Assembly (NCBI GenBank): GCA_016288155.1
Contig: JAEEYP010000036.1
Span: 1 to 64,000 of the forward strand
Origin: Clostridiales bacterium
GTDB taxonomy: Bacteria; Bacillota; Clostridia; Oscillospirales; CAG-272
Direction of reading: 5' to 3'
DNA length: 64,000 nt
How positions within the stretch are numbered: the first letter of the stretch is position 1; every line of letters starts with the position of its first letter. The position numbers and the translations under genes were made by a program. Shown here in pieces: positions 12,174 to 24,575 of this stretch. The notes under the pieces were generated by a model. That model ran no database searches, was not told the origin of the DNA, and was given only the letters and a program-made list of their open reading frames with translations.

Positions 12174-15100
12174 ATGCCGAAAAGAACGGACATCAAAAAA
12201 GTGCTGGTGATCGGCTCCGGTCCCATCGTGATCGGACAGGCGGCGGAATTCGACTACGCCGGGACGCAGGCGTGCCTCGCTCTGAAAGAAGAGGGGTACG
12301 AGGTCATCCTGTGCAACTCCAATCCGGCGACGATCATGACGGACACCTCCGTCGCCGACAAGGTATACATGGAGCCGCTGACGCTCGAATACGTCGCCAA
12401 GATTATCCGCTACGAACGGCCGGACGCGATCCTTCCGGGGATCGGCGGACAGACCGGGCTGAATCTGGCGATGCAGCTCGAAAAGAAAAACATTCTCGCC
12501 GAATGCCGCGTGGAGCTCCTCGGGACGAAAAGCACGTCCATCGAACGCGCGGAGGACCGCGAGCAGTTCAAGCGCCTCTGCGAGGAGCTCGGCGAGCCGG
12601 TGCTTCCCTCGAAGACCGCCTCCTCCGTCGAGGAGGGGCTCGCCGTCGCCGAGGAGATCGGCTATCCCGTCGTTTTGCGCCCGGCGTTCACGCTCGGCGG
12701 GACGGGAGGCGGCTTTGCGGAAGGCCCGGACGAATGCGCCTTTCTCATGAAGAACGCGCTGAAGCTCTCCCCGGTGAGGCAGGTGCTCATCGAACGGAGC
12801 GTCCGCGGCTACAAAGAGATCGAATACGAGGTCATGCGCGACAAGAACGACTGTGCCATCGCGATCTGCAATATGGAAAACGTCGATCCCGTCGGGATCC
12901 ACACGGGCGACTCCATCGTCGTCTGCCCGTCGCAGACGCTCTCGAACAAGGAGTACCACATGCTCCGCGACAGCGCGCTGCGGATCATCCGGGCGCTGGA
13001 GATCGAGGGCGGCTGCAACGTGCAGTTCGCGCTCGATCCGCACTCGTTCCGGTATTACGTCATCGAGGTCAATCCGCGCGTTTCCCGCTCCTCCGCGCTC
13101 GCCTCCAAGGCGAGCGGCTATCCCATCGCCCGCGTATCGGCGAAGATCGGCGTCGGCATGACGCTCGACGAGATCCGGATCGCCAACACGCCGGCGGCGT
13201 TCGAGCCGTCGCTCGACTACGTCGTGACGAAGCTGCCCCGCTTCCCCTTCGACAAATTCGCCGACGCGAACAACACGCTCTCCACGCAGATGAAAGCGAC
13301 GGGCGAGGTGATGAGCATCGGCCGCACCTTTGAGGAAAGCCTGCTCAAGGGGATCCGTTCCCTCGAGATCGGCGCGTATCACCTGCGCCTGCCCAAATTC
13401 GACGACTGGGACCGTGAGAAGCTCCTCGACTACGTCCGCGTCGGCACGGACGACCGCATCTACGCGATCGGCGCGCTGCTCCGTCTCGGCTGCTCCGTCG
13501 GCGAGATCGCCGCGGCGAGCACCATCGACCGCTTCTTCATCCAGAAGCTGCTCCATATCGTCGAGGAAGAAGAGGTCCTGCGGACGCATCCGGGGGATCT
13601 CGCCGAGCTCGCCGCCGCGAAGAAGCGCGGCTTCTCCGATCGGGAGATCGCCCGGCTCTGGGGAATGAGGGAGACGGAGGTCTACCGCCTGCGGACGGAG
13701 AACGGCATCCTTCCCGTATACAAGATGATCGACACGTGCGCGTCGGAGTTCGAGAGCTACATCCCCTATTTCTACTCCACCTACGAGGAGGAAAACGAGT
13801 CCCGCGTCTCCGACAGAAAAAAGATCGTCGTCCTCGGCTCCGGTCCGATCCGGATCGGTCAGGGTGTGGAATTCGATTACTCCACCGTCCACGCCGTGCA
13901 GACGATCCGCAAGGCCGGATACGAAGCGATCATCATCAACAACAACCCGGAAACGGTGTCCACGGATTACACCTGCTCCGACAAGCTCTATTTCGAGCCG
14001 CTCTGCGCGGAGGACGTGATGAACATCCTCCTGCTCGAGAAGCCTGAGGGCGTGATCGTCACGCTCGGCGGGCAGACGGCGATCAATCTCGCCGAACCGC
14101 TGCGGGAACGCGGCGTGACGATCATCGGCACGGACTGCGACGCGATCGATCGCGCCGAAAACCGCGATTCCTTCGAGAAACTGCTGCTCTCGCTCGGGAT
14201 CCCGCAGCCGGAGGGACGCGCGGTCACCGGCCTTGAGGAAGGGATCCGGGCGGCGCGGGAGATCGGCTATCCCGTCCTCGTCCGCCCGAGCTTCGTCCTC
14301 GGCGGACGCGCCATGCAGATCGTCGCCAAGGAAGCCTCCATGTGGGACTATCTGAAGACGGCGGTCGCCATCGACGAGGACAAGCCGGTCCTCGTCGACA
14401 AGTACATCCGCGGCAAGGAAGTGGAGGTAGACGCCGTCTGCGACGGTACGCAGGTCTTCGTCCCCGGCATCATGGAGCTCGTGGAGCGGACGGGCGTCCA
14501 CTCCGGCGACTCCGTCAGCGTCTATCCCTCCTACAGCCTCTCCGACGCGGTGAAGCAGACGATCCTCGACGATACGGAAAAACTCGGTCTCGGCATCGGG
14601 ATCCGCGGACTCTTCAATATCCAGTTCATCGTGGATCCGTCGGAGAAGGTCTACATCATCGAGGTGAATCCCCGTTCGTCCCGGACGGTGCCCTTCCTCT
14701 CGAAAGCGACGGGATACAGTCTCGCGGACATCGGGACGCTGACGATGCTCGGCGTCTCCCTGAAGGAACAAGGGATCACCGAACGGTATCCGCGCGAGAA
14801 GAGCCGCTATTACGTCAAGGTACCGGCGTTCTCCTTCTCCAAACTGCGCGGCATGGACGCGTATCTGTCCCCGGAGATGAAATCGACCGGCGAGGCGATC
14901 GGCTACGACAGGAAACTCCACCGCGCGGCGTACAAAGCGCTCATCGCCTCCGGGCTCACGCTGCGCAACTACGGGACCGTCCTCGTCAGCGTCGCGGACG
15001 AGGATAAAGAAGAAACGGTCCCGCTGATCCGCCGCTTCTACAATATGGGCTTCAACATCGAGGCGACGACGCTGACGGGCGAGGTGCTCCGCGAACACGG

Positions 15101-15356
15101 GATCCGCACCCGGATCCGTCACAAGCCGAGCGAGGGGAGCGAGGAGGTGCTCGACTCCATCCGTGCCGGCTACACGAGCTACGTCATCAACACGAGGGCG
15201 ATCCTGTCCGGCATCCATTACGGAGACGGCGCGGCGATCCGCCGCTGCGCGGCGCAGAACAACATCACGACGCTGACCTCGCTCGATACGGTGCGGATGC
15301 TGCTCGACGTGCTGGAGGAGATGACGATCGGCGTCTCCACCATTGACGCGGAATGA
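12174..15356 (+). CDS. carB: Carbamoyl-phosphate synthase, large subunit
   Basis: It makes carbamoyl phosphate from bicarbonate, ammonia delivered by CarA, and two ATP. ATG 12174 gives MPKRTDIKKVLVIGSGP and 1060 residues, the normal size; a GAGGGG site precedes it, and reading further upstream would only overlap carA out of frame. Two homologous ATP-grasp halves are visible: GSGPIVIGQAAEFDYAGTQAC near the N-terminus and GSGPIRIGQGVEFDYS near residue 558. The C-terminal allosteric domain follows. With pyrG it gives the cluster pyrimidine as well as purine reach. Confidence 0.97.
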   Translation: MPKRTDIKKVLVIGSGPIVIGQAAEFDYAGTQACLALKEEGYEVILCNSNPATIMTDTSVADKVYMEPLTLEYVAKIIRYERPDAILPGIGGQTGLNLAMQLEKKNILAECRVELLGTKSTSIERAEDREQFKRLCEELGEPVLPSKTASSVEEGLAVAEEIGYPVVLRPAFTLGGTGGGFAEGPDECAFLMKNALKLSPVRQVLIERSVRGYKEIEYEVMRDKNDCAIAICNMENVDPVGIHTGDSIVVCPSQTLSNKEYHMLRDSALRIIRALEIEGGCNVQFALDPHSFRYYVIEVNPRVSRSSALASKASGYPIARVSAKIGVGMTLDEIRIANTPAAFEPSLDYVVTKLPRFPFDKFADANNTLSTQMKATGEVMSIGRTFEESLLKGIRSLEIGAYHLRLPKFDDWDREKLLDYVRVGTDDRIYAIGALLRLGCSVGEIAAASTIDRFFIQKLLHIVEEEEVLRTHPGDLAELAAAKKRGFSDREIARLWGMRETEVYRLRTENGILPVYKMIDTCASEFESYIPYFYSTYEEENESRVSDRKKIVVLGSGPIRIGQGVEFDYSTVHAVQTIRKAGYEAIIINNNPETVSTDYTCSDKLYFEPLCAEDVMNILLLEKPEGVIVTLGGQTAINLAEPLRERGVTIIGTDCDAIDRAENRDSFEKLLLSLGIPQPEGRAVTGLEEGIRAAREIGYPVLVRPSFVLGGRAMQIVAKEASMWDYLKTAVAIDEDKPVLVDKYIRGKEVEVDAVCDGTQVFVPGIMELVERTGVHSGDSVSVYPSYSLSDAVKQTILDDTEKLGLGIGIRGLFNIQFIVDPSEKVYIIEVNPRSSRTVPFLSKATGYSLADIGTLTMLGVSLKEQGITERYPREKSRYYVKVPAFSFSKLRGMDAYLSPEMKSTGEAIGYDRKLHRAAYKALIASGLTLRNYGTVLVSVADEDKEETVPLIRRFYNMGFNIEATTLTGEVLREHGIRTRIRHKPSEGSEEVLDSIRAGYTSYVINTRAILSGIHYGDGAAIRRCAAQNNITTLTSLDTVRMLLDVLEEMTIGVSTIDAE

Positions 15357-15381
15357 CCGAAAGGACCGAAAGGAGAGAACG

Positions 15382-16176
15382 ATGCGCTTTACGAAAATGC
15401 AGGGACTCGGCAATGATTATCTATACGTGTACGGCGAGGCGCCCGCCGACGTCGCCCCGCTCTGCGTTAAGCTGTCCGACCGCCATCTCGGCGCGGGCGC
15501 GGACGGGATGATCTTCATCTCCCCCTCCGCCTCCGCCGACTTCAGGATGCGGATCTTCAACGCGGACGGCAGCGAGGCCGCCATGTGCGGCAACGGGATC
15601 CGATGCGTCGGCAAATACGTCTATGACAAGGGATACACGGACAAAACGCAGCTGCGGATCGAGACGAACTCCGGTCCCCGCACGCTCCGTCTCCACGTGC
15701 TCGGCGATCGGGTGCGTTCCGTCACCGTCGATATGGGTACGGCGGAGGTCGGCGGGGAGAAGGAGCTTTCCGTTGACGGACAGACGGTCCGCGTCACGCC
15801 GGTCTCCGTCGGGAATCCGCACGCCGTCCTCTTCACAAAGGACGCGGAGGCGGCGCCGCTCACGACGCTCGGACCGCGTATCGAGCATCATCCCGCCTTT
15901 CCGGGCGGCGTCAACGTCGAATTCGTCGAAGTCCTCTCCCGCCGCGCGCTCCGCATGCGCGTCTGGGAACGCGGCAGCGGCGTGACGATGGCGTGCGGCA
16001 CGGGAGCCTGCGCATCGGCCGCCGCCGCCGTCGCCGGATCGCTGTGCGACCGCAGCGTCCCGCTCTCCGTCGCGCTCGACGGCGGCACGCTGGAGATCAC
16101 CGTCGGCGAGGACGGGCAGATCCAGATGACCGGTCCGGCGGAATTCGTATACGAAGGGGAGACTGTGTCATGCTGA
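15382..16176 (+). CDS. dapF: Diaminopimelate epimerase
   Basis: It interconverts LL- and meso-diaminopimelate for lysine and peptidoglycan, without a cofactor, using two cysteines. Both are visible: Cys69 in MCGNGIRC and Cys205 in ACGTGAC. ATG 15382 gives MRFTKMQGLGND, the standard N-terminus, behind AAAGGAG; an in-frame ATG at 15343 lies within the carB end and is less likely. Length is 264 residues. Its last seven bases overlap dapL, so the two enzymes, which share the LL-DAP intermediate, are translationally coupled. Confidence 0.96.
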   Translation: MRFTKMQGLGNDYLYVYGEAPADVAPLCVKLSDRHLGAGADGMIFISPSASADFRMRIFNADGSEAAMCGNGIRCVGKYVYDKGYTDKTQLRIETNSGPRTLRLHVLGDRVRSVTVDMGTAEVGGEKELSVDGQTVRVTPVSVGNPHAVLFTKDAEAAPLTTLGPRIEHHPAFPGGVNVEFVEVLSRRALRMRVWERGSGVTMACGTGACASAAAAVAGSLCDRSVPLSVALDGGTLEITVGEDGQIQMTGPAEFVYEGETVSC

Positions 16177-17357
16177 CTCCGAACCGCCATTACGCAGAAC
16201 TGAAGGATTCCTATCTCTTCTTTCACATCGCCCAGAAGGTGAAGGCGTATTCCGAAGCGCATCCGGGGACGCCGCTGTACCGCATGGGGATCGGCGACGT
16301 GTCGCTGCCGCTCTGCCCCGCCGTCATTGAAGCGCTGCACGGCGCCGTCGACGATCAGGCACGGAAGGACACCTTCCACGGATACATGCCGGAGTGCGGC
16401 GCGCCCTTTCTGCGGGAAGCGATCGCGGCGCACTACGCATCGCGCGGCGTCTCGCTCTCTTCGGACGAGATCTTCGTCTCCAGCGGCGCGAGCGACGAGC
16501 TCGGCGATATCCTCGATCTCTTCGACCGCGCAAGCGACGCGCTCGTGATCGAGCCCGCGTACCCCGCCTATGTCGACGCGAACGTCATGGCGGGACGGCG
16601 CATCCGCCGCCTCCCTGCCGGCCGTGAGAACGGCTTTCTGCCCGAGCCGACGGAGGCCGCCGCGGCGGACATTCTGTATATCTGCTCCCCGAACAACCCG
16701 ACCGGCGCGGTCTTCGACCGCGAAGGACTGAAAAAATGGATCGACTTTGCGAACGCGCACGGCTCCGTCATCCTCTTCGACGCCGCCTACGAAGCGTTCA
16801 TCGAACAGCCGCATCTCCCGCGCAGCATCTTCGAGCTGGAAGGCGCCGAGACGTGCGCCGTCGAGATCTGCTCCCTCTCCAAGACGGCAGGCTTCACCGG
16901 CACGCGGCTCGGCTACACCGTCATCCCGCACGCGCTTGAGCGGGACGGGATGAACCTGAACGAGATGTGGGTGCGGAACCGCACGACGAAGACGAACGGC
17001 GTCTCCTATATCCTCCAGCGCGGCGGCGCGGCCGTCTTCACCGAGGAAGGACAGCGGCAGATCCGGGAGAACATCGGCGTGTACAAATCGAACGCCCGGC
17101 TGCTCATGCGCGCGCTCGACGCGCTCGGCGTGTGGTACTGCGGCGGCGTGAACGCGCCGTACATCTGGATGGAATGCCCGAATGGTATGGACAGCTGGCG
17201 TTTCTTCGACTGGCTGCTCGAGGAAGCGCAGGTGATCGGGACGCCGGGCGCCGGCTTCGGCGCGTGCGGCGAGGGATACTTCCGTTTCTCCACCTTCGGC
17301 AGTCCCCAAGATACGAAAACCGCGGCACAACGGCTCGGGAATCTGCTTCATACCTGA
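16170..17357 (+). CDS. dapL: LL-diaminopimelate aminotransferase
   Basis: This PLP enzyme turns tetrahydrodipicolinate directly into LL-DAP with glutamate, bypassing the succinylase and acetylase branches. The PLP lysine is Lys238 in SLSKTAGFTGTRLGY; CSPNNPTG near residue 173 is the class-I aminotransferase motif. ATG 16170 gives 395 residues starting MLTPNRHYAELKDSYLF, as in DapL. It overlaps dapF by seven bases. DapL is found in many Clostridia, plants and Chlamydia. It is the last gene of the long cluster, followed by a strong terminator. Confidence 0.94.
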   Translation: MLTPNRHYAELKDSYLFFHIAQKVKAYSEAHPGTPLYRMGIGDVSLPLCPAVIEALHGAVDDQARKDTFHGYMPECGAPFLREAIAAHYASRGVSLSSDEIFVSSGASDELGDILDLFDRASDALVIEPAYPAYVDANVMAGRRIRRLPAGRENGFLPEPTEAAAADILYICSPNNPTGAVFDREGLKKWIDFANAHGSVILFDAAYEAFIEQPHLPRSIFELEGAETCAVEICSLSKTAGFTGTRLGYTVIPHALERDGMNLNEMWVRNRTTKTNGVSYILQRGGAAVFTEEGQRQIRENIGVYKSNARLLMRALDALGVWYCGGVNAPYIWMECPNGMDSWRFFDWLLEEAQVIGTPGAGFGACGEGYFRFSTFGSPQDTKTAAQRLGNLLHT

Positions 17358-17371
17358 CGCATCCGCTCAAA

Positions 17372-17414
17372 CGCGAGGGACAAGCGCCGATCGGCGCTTG
17401 TCCCTCGCGCTGTT
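17372..17414 (+). terminator. Perfect palindromic terminator after dapL
   Basis: A 19-base arm (17372-17390) is followed directly by its exact complement (17391-17409), a 38-base perfect palindrome, then CTGTTTT. It closes the purine/pyrimidine/lysine cluster. The T-run is short, but the stem is very GC-rich. Confidence 0.85.
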
Positions 17415-17472
17415 TTACGGAACGCGACCGCTTTTTGTCACCGGCGGTGGACGGACGCCCGTTATTTCGGAC

Positions 17473-17500
17473 TTGATTTTACGGCATAAAGTAGTATAAT
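17473..17500 (+). promoter_or_regulatory. Sigma-A promoter for the LRR lipoprotein gene
   Basis: The -35 TTGATT (17473-17478) and -10 TATAAT (17495-17500) are separated by 16 bases. The transcript would start about 40 bases before the gene. Confidence 0.75.
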
Positions 17501-17548
17501 ATAGACATAATACGGAATACATACCGGGAGCGGGAGGAAAGTGGAAAA

Positions 17549-18451
17549 ATGAACGGAATGAAGGATCATACAAAGCGCCCCAGAACGGTCCTTATGCTGC
17601 TGCTCGTTCTTTGGATCGCGGGCTCTTTCGTCGGATGCGGATGGCTCGGCGGCAAACAGAACGCAGGCGCGTCCGGGACCGTGCACGGCGGATACAACGA
17701 GCATGATTACGATGCACTCGCGGCGTTTCTGGAGCAAAAGGGCGACGACGGCGTCAAAAACGGAGAGAAGATCTGCCGAGACTACTCGGTGAACGATCCG
17801 TCCTCCTGGCAGGGCGTCGAATGGACGGATACCCCCGAAGGCAAGCGCGTATACCGGGCCGACGTAAGCGGCACGGAGGGCGATCTCGATCTTTCCGGAT
17901 GCACCGCGCTGACGATGCTGATCAGCGTCGGGGGTCTGAAGAGTCTGGATCTTTCCGGATGCACGTCGCTGACCGGCGTGGATTGTTCGAACAATCGGCT
18001 CACGTCCCTCACGCTCACCGGCTGCCGTGCGCTCGCCGCGCTCCACTGCGAATACAACGACCTCGCGATCCTCGATCTCACCGGGCTTTCGTCGCTTACG
18101 ACGCTGCGCTGCGAGTACAACCGGATCTCGTCGATCGATCTCACCGGCTGCTCCGCGCTCGAATATATGGATTGCAGAAAAAACGCCCTGACCGCCGTCG
18201 AGTTGTCCGACTGCCGGGCGCTCCGCTATTTGGACTGCGGGTACAACGCGTTCACGTCGCTGACGCTCGATCTGCCCGCACTCGCCGAACTCAGATGCGA
18301 AGAAAACATGCTCGCCGAACTCGACGTGAGCCGCTGCCCCGCGCTGGACGCGCTGACGTGCCGCGGGAACCGTCTGACCGTGATCGACGTATCCGCGTGC
18401 GGCAAGTCGATCCGGGTCGACTGCGACGAAGGCGTCACCGTATCCCGCTGA
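17549..18451 (+). CDS. Leucine-rich-repeat surface lipoprotein
   Basis: A basic N-terminus and hydrophobic stretch (residues 13-28) end in FVGC, so Cys30 is a likely lipid-anchored cysteine. After a variable region (30-110) come roughly eight repeats of about 21 residues with the pattern L-x-x-L-D-L-S-G-C-x-x-L-x-x-L-x-C-x-x-N to near the C-terminus. This is the LRR type common in clostridial surface proteins and internalin-like ligands. It is monocistronic: its own promoter lies upstream and the pepF promoter follows. A binding role at the cell surface is inferred from fold only; no enzymatic domain is visible. Confidence 0.85.
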   Translation: MNGMKDHTKRPRTVLMLLLVLWIAGSFVGCGWLGGKQNAGASGTVHGGYNEHDYDALAAFLEQKGDDGVKNGEKICRDYSVNDPSSWQGVEWTDTPEGKRVYRADVSGTEGDLDLSGCTALTMLISVGGLKSLDLSGCTSLTGVDCSNNRLTSLTLTGCRALAALHCEYNDLAILDLTGLSSLTTLRCEYNRISSIDLTGCSALEYMDCRKNALTAVELSDCRALRYLDCGYNAFTSLTLDLPALAELRCEENMLAELDVSRCPALDALTCRGNRLTVIDVSACGKSIRVDCDEGVTVSR

Positions 18452-18508
18452 TCCGCCGACGATGCACAGACGCGGGAACGGTTTAACAGATTGTTCACAT
18501 TATTCCCA

Positions 18509-18538
18509 TTGACAGGCGGCGGGGCGGCATGGTATCGT
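18509..18538 (+). promoter_or_regulatory. Sigma-A promoter for pepF
   Basis: The -35 TTGACA (18509-18514) and -10-like TATCGT (18533-18538) are 18 bases apart. The leader then carries a small hairpin, GCCTGCC (18554-18560) with GGCAGGC (18564-18570), before AGGAGG. Confidence 0.6.
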
Positions 18539-18598
18539 AATAATGGAAACATTGCCTGCCGCAGGCAGGCGCCCATCCTATCCGATCAGGAGGTTCTT

Positions 18599-20377
18599 AT
18601 GGCAAAAGACCGCAAGGACGTGCCGCAGCATCTGAAATGGCGCGTCGAGGACATCTTCGCTTCCCAGGACGAATGGGAGGCCACCTACAAAGCGCTGGAG
18701 AGCGCGCTCGATTTCTCCGCATTCGAGGGGAAGCTCCGCGATCCGGACACGCTGCTCGCCTTTCAGAAGAAACTCGAAGACGCCGGGCTGCGGCTCAGCC
18801 GCCTCTACATCTACGCCGCCATGCGCCATGATGAGGATACCCGCGACGACACCTTCAACGCCCTGCTTTCCCGGATCCGCACGCTGGCGATGCGGTTCTC
18901 CGTCAACACCTCCTTCGCGACGCCGGAGCTGACCGCGCTGCCCGCGAAGACGCTGCGCGCGTTCATCGCCGATCCGCGCTTCGCGGATTACGACTACATG
19001 CTGAAAACGATCCTGCGCAACAAGCCTCACGTCCTCTCCAAAGAGTGCGAGATGCTCCTCGCGCAGGAGGGCAAGGTACTCGGCGGCTTCCAGCAGATCT
19101 TCACGATGATCGACAACGCCGACTTTCCCTTCCCGACGATCCGCGTGGACGGAAAGGACGTCCGCCTGACGCACGGCACGTACGGTCTGCTCCTCCATTC
19201 CCCCGACCGCCGCGTCCGCCGCGCCGCCTTCCGGGCGTATTACAAGGCGTATATCGGGCTGAGCAACACGCTGACCGCCGCCTACGGCGGCAACGTGGAG
19301 AAGGACGTCTTCCTCGCCCGCGCCCGCGGCTACGAAAATGCGCTCGCCATGGCGATGGACGGCGAGGACGTGGACGTGCAGGTGTACAAAAACCTGCTCG
19401 ACGCCGTCTCCGACGGTCTGCCGCTCATGCACCGGTATTTCGCCGACCGCAAGAAGATCCTCGGCGTGCGCGAGCTGCACATGTACGACGTCTACACCTC
19501 CCTCGTCGAGGATGCGGAGATGAAGCTCGAGTATGAGGATGCGTTCCGCGTCGTGAAAAAAGGGCTCGCCCCGCTCGGCAAGGAATACCAGAAACTGCTC
19601 GACGAGGCGCACGAGGGCGGTTGGATCGACGTGGAGGAGACGGACGGCAAGCGCAGCGGCGCGTACAGCAACAGCGTCTACGGGCTGAAGCATCCGTACG
19701 TACTGCTCAACTACCAGAAGATGACGAGCGACGTCTTCACGATCGCGCACGAGCTCGGCCACGCCATGCACTCCTACTTCTCCGAGCGCTCGCAGCCGCA
19801 GGCGAAGGCGGATTACACGATCTTCGTCGCCGAGGTGGCCAGCACGGTGAACGAGGTGCTCCTCTTCCGTCATCTGCTCGCCGAAACGAAGGACGTCCGG
19901 CTCAAGAAGTATCTGCTCTCCTACTATATGGACATGCTCAAAGGGACGCTCTTCCGCCAGACGCAGTTCGCGGAATTCGAGTTCATCGCGCACGACATGG
20001 CGGAAAAGGGCGAACCGCTGACGAAGGAATCGCTCTGCCGCGTGTACGGGGAATTGAACCGCAAATATTACGGCCCCGCCGTCGTCTCCGACGAGGAGAT
20101 CAGCTACGAGTGGTCGCGGATCCCGCATTTCTACCGCAGCTTCTACGTCTACAAGTACGCGACGGGCATCATCTCCGCCGTCTCCATCGCCGAGCGGATC
20201 CTCACCGAAGGCGAGCGTGCCGTTCAGGATTATTTCCGCTTCCTCTCCTCCGGCGGAAGCAGCGATCCCGTTTCCCTGCTCCGTCTCGCCGGCGTCGATC
20301 TCATGAAAAAGGACGCGTTCACCGCCTGCATGAAATCCTTCGAGAACGCGCTGCGCGAATTCGAGTCGCTCGAATAA
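18599..20377 (+). CDS. pepF: Oligoendopeptidase F (M3B metallopeptidase)
   Basis: A cytoplasmic zinc peptidase that cuts short peptides. The catalytic HELGH is at residues 384-388, and the third zinc ligand is expected in EVASTVNE about 25 residues on. ATG 18599 is chosen because AGGAGG precedes it by five bases and MAKDRKDVPQHLKWRVEDIF matches known N-termini; frame upstream is non-coding leader. At 592 residues it is full length. It stands alone between its promoter and a bidirectional terminator. A second M3 peptidase lies at 44360-46120. Confidence 0.95.
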   Translation: MAKDRKDVPQHLKWRVEDIFASQDEWEATYKALESALDFSAFEGKLRDPDTLLAFQKKLEDAGLRLSRLYIYAAMRHDEDTRDDTFNALLSRIRTLAMRFSVNTSFATPELTALPAKTLRAFIADPRFADYDYMLKTILRNKPHVLSKECEMLLAQEGKVLGGFQQIFTMIDNADFPFPTIRVDGKDVRLTHGTYGLLLHSPDRRVRRAAFRAYYKAYIGLSNTLTAAYGGNVEKDVFLARARGYENALAMAMDGEDVDVQVYKNLLDAVSDGLPLMHRYFADRKKILGVRELHMYDVYTSLVEDAEMKLEYEDAFRVVKKGLAPLGKEYQKLLDEAHEGGWIDVEETDGKRSGAYSNSVYGLKHPYVLLNYQKMTSDVFTIAHELGHAMHSYFSERSQPQAKADYTIFVAEVASTVNEVLLFRHLLAETKDVRLKKYLLSYYMDMLKGTLFRQTQFAEFEFIAHDMAEKGEPLTKESLCRVYGELNRKYYGPAVVSDEEISYEWSRIPHFYRSFYVYKYATGIISAVSIAERILTEGERAVQDYFRFLSSGGSSDPVSLLRLAGVDLMKKDAFTACMKSFENALREFESLE

Positions 20378-20396
20378 ACGCCTGCCGAATAAAACG

Positions 20397-20427
20397 AACC
20401 GGGCTGCCCTTGTGGGGCAGCCCGGTT
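20397..20427. terminator. Bidirectional terminator between pepF and mscS
   Basis: Arms AACCGGGCTGCCC (20397-20409) and GGGCAGCCCGGTT (20415-20427) flank a five-base loop, with a T-rich stretch on each side (A-rich left, T-rich right). It serves two convergent genes. Confidence 0.85.
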
Positions 20428-20443
20428 TCCGTTTGAGAAAGAC

Positions 20444-21253
20444 TTATTTTTTGTCGATGAGATGGACGTCGAGCTGATTGAACGGGATCTCGATATGGAA
20501 CTGGTCGAACGCGCGCTTCACGTCCTCGATCAGTCCGAAATACGCGGGCCAGTAATCCGCGTTCAGCGTCCAGGCACGCAGCCGGAATTTCAGAGCGGAT
20601 TCGGCGTGCGCCACAAGAAGCACGTCCGGCGCGGGATCGTCGAGCACGAGCGCGTGATTCGCCGCGCAGGCGAGCAGTACCCGGCGCACCAGATCGATAT
20701 CCGATCCGTAGGCGACGGTGAACTCGAGCAGCAGCCGGCGCTTTTCCTCCCGCGAATGATTGATGACCGTCGCGTTCATGAGCGAGCCGTTCGGCAGGAT
20801 CACGTCGCTGTTCGCCAGCGTGACGATCGTCGTATAAAAGAGCCCGATCTCCTTGACCGTGCCGAGATGCCCACCGGTCTCGATGCATTCGCCGACCCGG
20901 AACGGGCGCATTATGATGATCATGATGCCCCCGGCAATGTTGGAAAGGCCGCCCTGCAGCGCGAGTCCGATCGCCAGTCCGGCGGAGCTGAGCACCGCGA
21001 TCACCGACGCCGTCGGGATGTTGAGCATCGCGCAGACCGTCACCGCCATGATGACGCGGACGCCCCACAGGATCAGATTGGAGACAAGATTGCGCACCGA
21101 CGGATCGAGCTCCGCGCCGCGCTTCGAGGCGGCGAACCGCTTTGAGAAGACGCGCGAGAGCTTCATGCCGAGGATGACGACCAAAACGATCCCGATTACG
21201 CGGAAGGCGATCTCGACGCCGATGGTGGTCAGATAGGAAAGGAATTCATCCAT
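20444..21253 (-). CDS. MscS-family small-conductance mechanosensitive channel
   Basis: It is predicted to open under membrane tension and release solutes on hypo-osmotic shock. The N-terminus has hydrophobic segments (residues ~7-30 and ~60-105); the pore-lining TM3 region GLALQGGLSNIAGGI runs straight into the beta domain with RPFRVGECIETGGHLGTV, both family hallmarks. ATG at 21253 gives MDEFLSYLTT and 269 residues, with AAAGGAG seven bases upstream; a TTG six codons earlier lies over the ribosome site. A consensus promoter sits at 21308-21336. It is a compact MscS/YkuT-like member without extra domains. Confidence 0.9.
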   Translation of the reverse strand: MDEFLSYLTTIGVEIAFRVIGIVLVVILGMKLSRVFSKRFAASKRGAELDPSVRNLVSNLILWGVRVIMAVTVCAMLNIPTASVIAVLSSAGLAIGLALQGGLSNIAGGIMIIIMRPFRVGECIETGGHLGTVKEIGLFYTTIVTLANSDVILPNGSLMNATVINHSREEKRRLLLEFTVAYGSDIDLVRRVLLACAANHALVLDDPAPDVLLVAHAESALKFRLRAWTLNADYWPAYFGLIEDVKRAFDQFHIEIPFNQLDVHLIDKK

Positions 21254-21307
21254 CCTCCGTCTCCTTTTCAAGCCGGATGCACGCGGCGTCCGGGATATGT
21301 ACGTACC

Positions 21308-21336
21308 ATTATAGCGGATCGACCCGCTCTTGTCAA
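21308..21336 (-). promoter_or_regulatory. Consensus promoter for the MscS gene
   Basis: Read on the minus strand, -35 TTGACA (21336-21331) and -10 TATAAT (21313-21308) are 17 bases apart, the ideal sigma-A spacing. Confidence 0.85.
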
Positions 21337-21349
21337 GATGCAGGACGCA

Positions 21350-24492
<3,143 letters not shown>

Positions 24493-24528
24493 CTATCCGC
24501 GCTCCGCGCGCGGTCTTCCCGCCATATC

Positions 24529-24561
24529 AAAACACCGCCGCTCCCGCGGGAGGCGGCGGTG
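24529..24561 (-). terminator. Terminator after the SLH/ricin/M23 gene
   Basis: On the minus strand a near-perfect hairpin spans 24561-24533 (CACCGCC and GGCGGTG outer arms around a CTCCCGCGGGAG-like core), followed by TTTT at 24532-24529. Confidence 0.8.
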
Positions 24562-24575
24562 GATCTCCGAGATCA

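Noticed and set aside
18554-18570. Hairpin GCCTGCC/GGCAGGC as a riboswitch before pepF
   Set aside because: Too small, and no known aptamer motif around it.
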